DNA of 15,742 bases from Bacteroidota bacterium (GTDB taxonomy: Bacteria > Bacteroidota > Bacteroidia > Bacteroidales > Prolixibacteraceae), in NCBI GenBank assembly GCA_013203755.1, contig JABMPI010000052.1:1-15742 (forward strand), written 5' to 3'. Below, one piece after another: positions 1 through 6,827 of this stretch. A program made the position numbers and the translations under genes. The notes under the pieces are model-generated. The model did not search any database. It saw only the letters and a list, made by a program, of their open reading frames with translations, and had not been told where the DNA came from. Position 1 is the stretch's first letter. Each line of letters starts with the position of its first letter.

Positions 1-771
1 ATTACTGTTGAGGAAGAAGTTGAATTAGCACAGCGAATCAAAAAAGGCGACCAAGTTGCTTTGGAGAAATTAACCAGAGCCAATTTGCGTTTTGTTGTAT
101 CGGTGGCAAAACAGTACCAAAATCAGGGACTGAGTTTACCCGATTTAATAAACGAAGGTAACCTTGGTTTGATTAAAGCTGCTGAAAAATTCGATGAAAC
201 CCGCGGTTTCAAGTTTATTTCCTATGCCGTTTGGTGGATTCGCCAATCAATTCTTCAAGCACTTGCAGAGCAATCGCGTATCGTTCGTCTGCCATTGAAC
301 CAGGTAGGTTCGTTGAACAAGATAAACAAAGCGTTCTCGAAATTTGAGCAAGAACACGAACGCAAGCCCTCGCCAGAAGAATTAGCAGAATCACTCGACC
401 TTCCTGCCGATAAGGTAGCAGACACATTACGAGTTTCCGGAAGACACGTTTCCGTTGACGCCCCATTCGTGGATGGCGAAGACAATAGTCTTTTGGATGT
501 GTTGGTAAACAACGACTCGCCAAATGCAGACCGCGCGCTTATGATGGAATCACTTGCTAAAGAAATACATCGGGCACTAGCAACGTTAACTGAGAGAGAA
601 AGTGACATTATTCGATTGTTTTTTGGTATAGGATGCCAGGAAATGACTTTAGAAGAAATCGGGGAACGATTTGGGTTAACCCGCGAACGAGTACGCCAAA
701 TTAAAGAAAAGGCAATTCGTCGTTTACGACACACATCGCGAAGTAAGTTGTTAAAAACATATCTAGGTTAG
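1..771 (+). CDS. rpoD: Primary RNA polymerase sigma factor (sigma-70), 5'-truncated by window edge
   Basis: The reading frame is open from base 1 (it begins ITVEEEVELAQRIKKGD), so the true start lies to the left; the TTG at 61 is internal. About 256 residues are present. Bacteroidota RpoD is usually near 285-290 residues, so roughly 30 N-terminal residues are missing. Visible from N to C: region 2 with the core-binding NLRFVVSVAKQYQNQG and DLINEGNLGL stretches; region 2.3/2.4 (FKFISYAVWWIRQSI), which melts and reads the -7 element; region 3 (KINKAFSKFEQEHERKPSPEEL); and region 4.2 with a helix-turn-helix (LEEIGERFGLTRERVRQIKEKA), which reads the -33 element. There is no long region 1.1, as expected for this phylum. 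The protein directs RNA polymerase to housekeeping promoters. Motif matches to the expected TAnnTTTG boxes occur elsewhere in this window. Two terminators follow. Confidence 0.96.
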   Translation: MTVEEEVELAQRIKKGDQVALEKLTRANLRFVVSVAKQYQNQGLSLPDLINEGNLGLIKAAEKFDETRGFKFISYAVWWIRQSILQALAEQSRIVRLPLNQVGSLNKINKAFSKFEQEHERKPSPEELAESLDLPADKVADTLRVSGRHVSVDAPFVDGEDNSLLDVLVNNDSPNADRALMMESLAKEIHRALATLTERESDIIRLFFGIGCQEMTLEEIGERFGLTRERVRQIKEKAIRRLRHTSRSKLLKTYLG

Positions 772-782
772 ATAAATTGAAA

Positions 783-809
783 GGTTGCCAAATGGCAATC
801 TTTTTTTTT
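783..809 (+). terminator. Rho-independent terminator of rpoD
   Basis: GGTTGCC (783-789) pairs with GGCAATC (794-800), with one G-T pair and a 4-base loop. A run of nine T follows at 801-809, 12 bases after the rpoD stop codon. This is a classical intrinsic terminator reading rightward. Confidence 0.85.
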
Positions 810-884
810 GCCCTTTTTTTGCCCTCTACTTTTTTCATTGTTCATTTTATTTGATCCATTATTTCATCCAAGTAATATAAAAAG

Positions 885-913
885 AAAGGGTTTCACTTTG
901 AATGAAACCTTTT
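885..913. terminator. Bidirectional terminator between rpoD and the frameshifted symporter gene
   Basis: An 11-bp stem (885-895 with 903-913, one G-T pair) closes a 7-base loop. T-rich tails lie on both sides: TTTTT at 910-914 on the + strand, and CTTTCTTTTT on the - strand leaving the left arm. It lies 25 bases past the stop of the leftward symporter gene and probably ends that transcript. It is also a second barrier for rpoD transcripts. Confidence 0.8.
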
Positions 914-937
914 TAAATAATTATTTGATAAATCCTG

Positions 938-2315
938 TTATTTTCCCCATAAAAGTTCCATCTCTTCTAAAGTTTTACCTTTCGTTTCAGGAACCATTTT
1001 CCAAACAAAGATAAAAGACAGGATACTCATTAAACCATAAAACCAGTAGGTTAAACCACCGCTGAATTCCAGCATTGCAGGGTAAGTAGACGAGATAAAA
1101 TAATTGGCAGCCCATTGAGCAGCAACAGCTATTGCAATAGCCCTTCCACGAATTTTATTCGGGAAAAGTTCTGAAATTAATACCCAGCAAATTGGGCCCC
1201 ACGACATCATAAACGACGCTGTGTAAATAATAATAAAAACCAACGTGGCAATTCCAATTACTTCCATAAATGCCAATAATCCAATGGCAAACATTCCAAT
1301 TGCCATTCCTATAGAACCTATCATAAGCAAAGGTTTTCTTCCCCATTTGTCAACCGTAAAAAATGCAACTATAGTAAATGAAACATTCACCAATCCCATT
1401 ACAACGGTTTGTAACATCGAGGCATCTTTTTCTGCACCCATACTTTCAAAAATTCGGGGAGCATAATACAAGGCCACATTTATTCCCACAAACTGCTGAA
1501 AAACAGAAAGAAGTATACCAATTAAAATAACTGTTTTTCCAAAAGCTAATAGTTTACCAGACGATTGCTTTAAAGATGCTTTTATTTCCTGTAGAATGAT
1601 TTGTGCCTTTTCTTTGCCATTTATTTTAGTGAGGATGATAAATGCTTTCTCATCTTGGTTTTTTAGCGCTAAATATCGCGGTGTCTCAGGAACAGTGAGC
1701 AAAAGTAATCCGAAAAATCCTGCAGGAATTGCTTCTGAAATAAACATTCTTCTCCAACCTATTTCGTTGATCCATTCGTGAGTTTGTCCGCTTGCAATAC
1801 CCCAGTTTACAAAATAAACTACCAGCATTCCAAAAACAAGAGCAAAATGATATACGGAAACCAACCGACCTCTTATATTAGCAGGAGCAATTTCACCAAT
1901 GTACATTGGGCAAACTGCCGATGCCAATCCCACTCCAATTCCACCAATAATGCGGTAGAAATTAAACATATATAACAATCCAATTGTGGGATTTCCTTTT
2001 GTGAAAAAGAAGATTTCCGGATTTCCTGAACCCAATGCCGAAAAGAAGAATAAAATTGCAGCTAGAATAAGAGCGCTTTTTCGACCTAGTTTACGCAATA
2101 AGTCCCGAAGCGCTACTGCCGATAATACAGCCAATTAAAGCACTGGAGATAGTTGCACCATGAGCAAGGGCTCCTAAGCCAAGTCCATTAATCAAATAGG
2201 CCTGAATTGATTTGTCTGCTCCTGAAATTACCGCTGTGTCGTATCCAAACAGAAGTCCTCCCAGCGCTGCAACTAAAGTGATACTTACAATATATAAGGA
2301 ATTGTTTTTATTCAT
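938..2315 (-). pseudogene. Frameshifted XylE-type sugar:H+ symporter (tandem copy A)
   Basis: This is a major facilitator, sugar porter subfamily gene split into two frames. The N-terminal 74 codons run from ATG 2315 to TAA at 2091-2093 (MNKNNSLYIV to SASGLIA). The rest continues in another frame from KLGRKSAL at about 2092 down to the stop at 938. Alignment with the intact neighbour at 2515-3897 shows that the serine codon in IASKLGR is reduced to a single base, so two bases are missing (equivalently one extra base) at about 2091-2096. Repaired, it would be about 459 residues, matching the 460 of the neighbour, with no other stop or frameshift. Family motifs are intact after the break: PETPRYL, QQFVGINVALYY, DKWGRKP, WGPICW, PETKGKTLEEM. 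The sugar-contact glutamine equivalent to E. coli XylE Gln168 is His here (VYHFALVFG, where copy B has VNQFAIIFG). It may be a recent pseudogene or a sequencing/assembly error. The lack of other damage favours a very recent event or an error. Confidence 0.85.
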
Positions 2316-2423
2316 TTTCTAAATATATCAGATAAATATTTTAAGAACAAAGAAATGATCCACAAACTTGCAAGGGGTACTCCCATATTTGAATATTGAA
2401 ACTGAAATAATGATGCACAAATG

Positions 2424-2457
2424 AAAACGGGATCCTATAAATTAGAATCCCGTTTTT
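2424..2457 (-). terminator. Terminator after the intact xylose symporter gene
   Basis: AAAACGGGAT (2424-2433) pairs with ATCCCGTTTT (2447-2456), giving a 10-bp stem. The loop is 13 bases and can form a further CTA/TAG pairing. T tracts lie on both sides, so it can act in either direction. It lies between the two symporter copies, about 60 bases past the stop of copy B, so the xyl operon probably ends here and copy A would be read separately or by read-through. Confidence 0.75.
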
Positions 2458-2466
2458 ATATTGTGG

Positions 2467-2494
2467 GTAGAGACGCACGACCGTTCGTCTCTAC
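2467..2494. repeat. REP-like palindromic intergenic element
   Basis: GTAGAGACG (2467-2475) is exactly inverted as CGTCTCTAC (2486-2494) around a 10-base centre (cacgaccgtt). The centre itself contains ACG and CGT as a near-continuation of the palindrome. It is GC-richer than its surroundings and has no T-run, so it does not look like an ordinary terminator. From memory, GTAGAGACG...CGTCTCTAC palindromes recur between genes in many bacterial genomes, including Bacteroidota. Only one copy is in this window. Confidence 0.6.
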
Positions 2495-2514
2495 TTCTTT
2501 TAATCGTAATAATT

Positions 2515-3897
2515 CTATTTTTTAATCCAAATATTTTCCATTTCTTCCAGGGTTTTTCCTTTGGTTTCAGGAACCAATTTCCAAACAAAGAAGAACGACA
2601 GAATACTCATTATTCCGTAGAACCAGTATGTTCCGCCGCTACTGAATTCCATCATTGCCGGATAGGTTGACGAAATAAAATAGTTGGCAGCCCATTGCAT
2701 TGCAACTGCAACCGCAATTGCTTTTCCTCGTATTTTATTTGGGAAAAGTTCAGAAATAAGAACCCAGCAAACCGGTCCCCAAGACATCATAAACGACGCT
2801 GTGTAAATAATAATAAATACCAAAGTGCTAATTCCAATTACTTCCATAAAGGCCAGTAATCCAATGGCAAACATTCCAATGGCCATTCCTATTGAACCAA
2901 CCATCAACAAAGGTTTCCTTCCCCATTTATCAACGGTCATAATGGCAACAACAGTGAAAATTACATTTACCAATCCCATTGCAACAGTTTGCAACATTGA
3001 AGCATCTTTTGCCGCACCCATACTTTCAAAAATGCGTGGAGCATAATAAAGAGCAACATTTATTCCCACAAATTGCTGAAATACGGAGAGCAAAATACCA
3101 ATCACAATCACAATTTTTCCGTAGGAAAAAAGTTTTGCCGATGACTTTTCAACACTGTTTTTTATATCGCTGAAAATCTCTTTTGCCCTTTCGACGCCAT
3201 TGATTTTGATAAGCACATCAAGAGCCTTGTCGTTCTGATTATTTAAGGCCAGATAACGAGGTGTTTCCGGAACAAAAAATAGAAAGAAAGCAAATAACGC
3301 TGCCGGGATGGCTTCCGAAGTAAACATTCTTCTCCATCCAATTGTGTTTATCCATTCCAGGGTTTGGCCGTTGGCAATTCCCCAGTTAACGAAATACACA
3401 ACCAACATTCCAAAAATAATGGCAAACTGGTTTACAGAAACCAATCGTCCGCGAATATCGGCGGGAGCAATTTCACCAATGTACATGGGGCTAACTGCCG
3501 AAGCAATTCCAACTCCAATTCCACCAATAATTCGGTAGAAATTAAATAGGTACAATAAACCCATTGTAGGTTCACCTTTTGTGAAAAAGAGAAATTCAGG
3601 ATTTCCCGATCCCAGAGCAGATAAAAAGAAAAGAATTGCAGCGATAAAAAGTGACTTTTTTCTTCCTAATTTAGAAGCAATTATTCCCGAAAGGCTGCCT
3701 CCAATTATGCATCCGATTAAGGCACTGGAAATTGTAGCACCATGAGCTAAAGATCCTAATCCAAGCCCTTCAATAAGAAAGGCCTGGATTGATTTGTCGG
3801 CTCCTGAAATTACTGCGGTATCGTAACCAAACAGCATTCCTCCAAGAGTTGCGACTAATGTAATACCTACAATATAAAACGAATTACGTCCTTTCAT
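2515..3897 (-). CDS. xylE: D-xylose:H+ symporter, sugar porter MFS family (copy B, intact)
   Basis: A 460-residue inner-membrane transporter with about 12 hydrophobic segments. Sugar porter signatures: LFGYDTAVISG with Asp26 (proton-coupling aspartate), RIIGGIGVG with Arg122, IRGRLVS, PETPRYL, QQFVGIN, DKWGRKP and PETKGKTLEEM near the C-terminus. By my alignment from memory to E. coli XylE, the sugar-contact residues are kept: Gln157 (168), Gln274/Gln275 (288/289), Asn280 (294), Asn311 (325), Trp378 (392) and Gln401 (415). The Gln175 position is Met. I chose ATG at 3897 over the TTG at 3915 because its N-terminus (MKGRNSFYIV) aligns residue for residue with the start of copy A (MNKNNSLYIV), and because it lies 5 bases past the xylA stop rather than overlapping it. 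It imports xylose for XylA/XylB and is co-transcribed with them. No Shine-Dalgarno sequence is seen, as is usual in this phylum. Confidence 0.93.
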   Translation of the reverse strand: MKGRNSFYIVGITLVATLGGMLFGYDTAVISGADKSIQAFLIEGLGLGSLAHGATISSALIGCIIGGSLSGIIASKLGRKKSLFIAAILFFLSALGSGNPEFLFFTKGEPTMGLLYLFNFYRIIGGIGVGIASAVSPMYIGEIAPADIRGRLVSVNQFAIIFGMLVVYFVNWGIANGQTLEWINTIGWRRMFTSEAIPAALFAFFLFFVPETPRYLALNNQNDKALDVLIKINGVERAKEIFSDIKNSVEKSSAKLFSYGKIVIVIGILLSVFQQFVGINVALYYAPRIFESMGAAKDASMLQTVAMGLVNVIFTVVAIMTVDKWGRKPLLMVGSIGMAIGMFAIGLLAFMEVIGISTLVFIIIYTASFMMSWGPVCWVLISELFPNKIRGKAIAVAVAMQWAANYFISSTYPAMMEFSSGGTYWFYGIMSILSFFFVWKLVPETKGKTLEEMENIWIKK

Positions 3898-3902
3898 TTG
3901 GC

Positions 3903-5228
3903 TTAGATATACCAATTGATAAGTTGCTCAACTAATTCTTGTTTACCACTTATTTGAGCTGGTTCGCCTGCTTCTTTTGCAATAGTTCTTAAATCCTCTA
4001 ATGACAATTTTCCTGTCTCAAATTCAGCACCTTTCCCAGCGTCGAATGAGGCGTAACGAGTTTTACGCATTGACATATAATCAGAATCATTAATAATTTT
4101 ATCAGCAATTACCAACGAACGTGCAAATACGTCCATTCCTCCAATATGTGCTACAAAAATGTCTTCTAAATCTGTTGATTCCCGGCGTGTTTTTGCATCG
4201 AAGTTGATACCTCCGTTTGTAAAACCACCACCTTGAATAATTTCAAGCATTGCTTCGGTCGTTTCATAAATATTAGTTGGAAATTCGTCTGTATCCCATC
4301 CATTTTGGTAATCTCCTTTGTTCGCATCGATTGACCCCAACATACCCGCATCAGTAGCAACCCGCAAATCGTGTGCAAAAGTATGACCAGCCAAAGTTGC
4401 GTGATTTACTTCAATATTCAATTTGAAATCATTTTCTAAACCATGCTCTTTCAAGAATCCAATAACAGTTTGCGAATCGTAATCGTATTGATGTTTTGTT
4501 GGCTCCATCGGTTTTGGTTCAATAAGGAAAGTACCTGTAAAACCATTTGCACGACCATAATCGCGTGCCATTGTAAGGAATTGTCCCATGTGTGCCAATT
4601 CGCGTTTTGTGTCGGTGTTATGCAGGTTCATGTAACCTTCACGACCACCCCAAAAAACGTAGTTTGTTCCGCCTAATGCAATGGTTGCATCAATTGCATT
4701 TTTAACCTGAGTACCAGCATTGGCAATCACATTAAAATCAGGATTGGTTGATGCACCGTTCATATAACGAGGAGCAGAAAATACGTTTGCTGTTCCCCAA
4801 AGTAATTTAACACCCGAGGCATCTTGTTTGGCTTTTGCGTATTCAACCATTTTTCCCAATCTGTTTTCAATCTCAAAAACCGAACCGTCACCAACTACAT
4901 CGGTATCGTGGAAACAGTAAAATGGGATATTCATTTTTGTTATGAATTCGAAAGCAGCATCCATCTTTTCTTTAGCAGCGTCCATTATGTCGTTTGCTCC
5001 ATTCCATGGAAAAATTTGAGTTCCCGGTCCGAATGGATCACCACCTGTTCCGCAGAAAGTATGCCAGTAGGCAGCAGCAAAACGTAGGTGGTCTTTCATG
5101 GTTTTTCCTGCGATAATCCTGTTCTCATCGTACCACTTAAAAGCCAGTGGGTTTTTTGACTCAGGGCCTTCAAATTTAATTTGATCGATGCCTTTAAAAT
5201 ATTCTTTATTTCCTTTTAGTACTTCCAT
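3903..5228 (-). CDS. xylA: Xylose isomerase
   Basis: 441 residues, the usual length for the long (class II) bacterial xylose isomerases. It is a cytoplasmic TIM-barrel metalloenzyme converting D-xylose to D-xylulose (EC 5.3.1.5). Catalytic and metal-binding positions are all visible: His107 and Asp110 in FHDTD; Trp193 in VFWGGREGY; Glu237 and Lys239 in LIEPKPMEPTKHQYDYD; Glu273 and His276 in IEVNHATLAGH; Asp301 in SIDANKGD; Asp312 and Asp314 in GWDTDEFP; Asp344 in NFDAK. The ATG at 5228 gives an N-terminus typical of the family (KEYFKGIDQIKFEGPESKNPLAFKWY region). It lies third in the operon, 188 bases after the oxidoreductase and 5 bases before the symporter. No good promoter was seen in the gap upstream, so it is probably read from the xylB promoter. 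Confidence 0.98.
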   Translation of the reverse strand: MEVLKGNKEYFKGIDQIKFEGPESKNPLAFKWYDENRIIAGKTMKDHLRFAAAYWHTFCGTGGDPFGPGTQIFPWNGANDIMDAAKEKMDAAFEFITKMNIPFYCFHDTDVVGDGSVFEIENRLGKMVEYAKAKQDASGVKLLWGTANVFSAPRYMNGASTNPDFNVIANAGTQVKNAIDATIALGGTNYVFWGGREGYMNLHNTDTKRELAHMGQFLTMARDYGRANGFTGTFLIEPKPMEPTKHQYDYDSQTVIGFLKEHGLENDFKLNIEVNHATLAGHTFAHDLRVATDAGMLGSIDANKGDYQNGWDTDEFPTNIYETTEAMLEIIQGGGFTNGGINFDAKTRRESTDLEDIFVAHIGGMDVFARSLVIADKIINDSDYMSMRKTRYASFDAGKGAEFETGKLSLEDLRTIAKEAGEPAQISGKQELVEQLINWYI

Positions 5229-5287
5229 CTTATATATTCTATTGTTGTAATAATTTTTTTGTTAATTCCTTTAAGTATTTCGAAATA

Positions 5288-5409
5288 ATGCGGGAATGCA
5301 GAAATGCAACAATATTCGCATTCACAAATAATTTAAAAGATTAAGTTATTTGTTTCGATTCCTGTATTTATGCATTCAAACAATTAAGCATTCTCGCATT
5401 TTCTCATAG
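5288..5409. repeat. Imperfect inverted GCATT-rich repeats in the xylA leader
   Basis: ATGCGGGAATGC (5288-5299) and GCATTCTCGCAT (5388-5399) are inverted copies of each other with one mismatch, about 88 bases apart. Each is embedded in a longer GCATTTCTGCATTYYCKCATT-like run: on the - strand at 5285-5307 and on the + strand at 5386-5406. A third, direct copy (AAGCATTTCTGCATTTTCTC) lies at 10327-10346. The 188-base gap between the oxidoreductase and xylA is otherwise AT-rich. It also has a 12-bp palindrome TATTTCGAAATA at 5276-5287. The pairing could form a long-range stem in the operon mRNA, or the pair may be the remains of a small dispersed element. Confidence 0.5.
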
Positions 5410-5416
5410 GTTTCTA

Positions 5417-6766
5417 CTAAAGACTCTCCCCATATTCCCATCCTTTACGAGCAGGTTCTTTAATGTATGCATCTAATTCAGGACGACCTGTCGCTTTCAT
5501 ATTTTTAGCATCGTAGTTGATTGTTCCACCAAATCGTTGAGCCAAAACACCAACATGAGCCATTTCAACCAAACTTGCAGAGTAGTCGAAATTAGATCCT
5601 GGAAGTGTGTTGTTTTTAATGGCATCAATCCACTCTTCAACTGGTTGATTCTCACCAACTCTTGGAATAGTTTGTTCCGGAGCATTTTTTAAGAATTCTT
5701 TCATCTCTTCTTCCGGTACAAGTAATCTTGCGTCATCTGGTCGTCCACCCGTGATTAACGTCTTTTTATCACCTATAATTATCATCCCGTTACCGGGTAT
5801 TTCATCCACTCCCCATTCTGGTCTGATTGCTGGTTTCTCAAAACCTTCGTACCATTTCATCGTTACCGGAGCTTTATTTCCACGGGCTCCAAATTGCCAG
5901 GTTACTACAGATTCTTCAGCTACAAAACTATGATCAGCAACCGGATTGGTAATTACAGCATCAACCGTGTGAGGCAATCCAAGGTCTAATGCAAAGAAAG
6001 GAGTATCTAAAGTATGACAACACCAGTCTCCTAATTTACCATTTCCATAATCGTAAAATCCTCTCCATGTTTTTGGCGCATACAAATTGTTGAATGGTTT
6101 CTCTGCTGCAGGTCCTTGCCACAAATCCCAGTCTAAACCGTTTGGTACTTCATGTACTTGTGGCGGGAATGTTTTTGGTGCTCCAAAGTATCCATCTTTT
6201 TCGAAATTGATTTTACCTTGCCATGCAATTACTTCTTTTACTTCACCTAAAACACCGGCTTCGTACCACTCTTTTGCTAATCTAATTCCATTAGTAGTTC
6301 GTCCCTGGTTAGCCATTTGCGATACTATACCGTAATGTTTTGCCGCTTTTTTCAAAGTACGCAATTGCCAAATATTATGAGCCAGTGGTTTTTCTACTAA
6401 AACATGTTTTCCCAACTCCATTGCTGCCATTGCTGCCGGAAAGTGTGTGTGATCTGGTGTTGCAATAATTACGGCATCAATTTCGTTCGCCATTTCATCA
6501 AACATAACTCTGAAGTCTTTATACTTCTTGGCATTTGGACGCTTTTTAAATCCGTCTTGCGACATTCTTTCGTCAACATCGCACATGGCAACAAGACTAT
6601 CTACTGGAACATGGCTCCAACTTGCACCGCCTCGTCCGCCAACACCAATAACGGCAAATCTTAATTGAGCACTTGGTGCACAACTAATAAAATTAGGAAT
6701 AAACAGTGCTCCGGTGCCGGCAACAGCTGTCGATTGTAAAAATCTTCTTCTTGATAAATTTTTCAT
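5417..6766 (-). CDS. Tat-exported Gfo/Idh/MocA-family NAD(P)-dependent oxidoreductase
   Basis: 449 residues. The N-terminus carries a twin-arginine signal (SRRRFLQ, residues 5-11) and a hydrophobic stretch to residue 28, followed by Cys29 (NFISCAP), a weak lipobox. This suggests folded export and possibly a lipid anchor. Then comes a Rossmann fold: AVIGVGGRG (38-46), Asp63 after the second strand (CDVDER), ATPDHTH (102-108) and the family hallmark EKP (125-127). The C-terminal half has GDWCCHTLDTPF (246-257), with Asp247, His251 and Asp254 in the usual active-site region. Such proteins oxidise or epimerise sugars, and some (GH109-like or 3-keto-glycoside pathways) cleave glycosides using bound NAD. 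The substrate cannot be read from the sequence. The gene sits between xylB (61-base gap) and xylA (188-base gap), so a role on a xylose-containing glycan or a xylose derivative in the periplasm is plausible but inferred. Confidence 0.9.
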   Translation of the reverse strand: MKNLSRRRFLQSTAVAGTGALFIPNFISCAPSAQLRFAVIGVGGRGGASWSHVPVDSLVAMCDVDERMSQDGFKKRPNAKKYKDFRVMFDEMANEIDAVIIATPDHTHFPAAMAAMELGKHVLVEKPLAHNIWQLRTLKKAAKHYGIVSQMANQGRTTNGIRLAKEWYEAGVLGEVKEVIAWQGKINFEKDGYFGAPKTFPPQVHEVPNGLDWDLWQGPAAEKPFNNLYAPKTWRGFYDYGNGKLGDWCCHTLDTPFFALDLGLPHTVDAVITNPVADHSFVAEESVVTWQFGARGNKAPVTMKWYEGFEKPAIRPEWGVDEIPGNGMIIIGDKKTLITGGRPDDARLLVPEEEMKEFLKNAPEQTIPRVGENQPVEEWIDAIKNNTLPGSNFDYSASLVEMAHVGVLAQRFGGTINYDAKNMKATGRPELDAYIKEPARKGWEYGESL

Positions 6767-6827
6767 TATTAATATGATTTAGATTAAAATTTTTCTTTTA
6801 GTACGAAATTCAATATTTCTGAGAATT

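Noticed and set aside
255..734. Long open frame on the - strand inside rpoD.
   Set aside because: It is antisense to a highly conserved gene, resembles no protein family I recognise, and is a by-product of codon use.
2088..2100. Programmed frameshifting to join the two halves of copy A.
   Set aside because: The junction (GCG TAA A) has no recognised slippery heptamer or stimulatory structure, and the intact paralogue shows no such arrangement. Mutation or sequencing error is simpler.
3898..3915. TTG at 3915 as the start of the intact symporter, giving a 13-base overlap with xylA.
   Set aside because: The ATG at 3897 gives an N-terminus that aligns exactly with copy A, and TTG starts are uncommon.
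4443..5087. Two + strand open frames within xylA (4443-4676 and 4824-5087).
   Set aside because: They are antisense shadows of a well-conserved enzyme gene, with cysteine-rich low-quality translations.
5285..5409. Calling the xylA leader repeats a complete MITE or insertion sequence.
   Set aside because: The repeats are imperfect, no target-site duplication was found, and there is no internal coding sequence.
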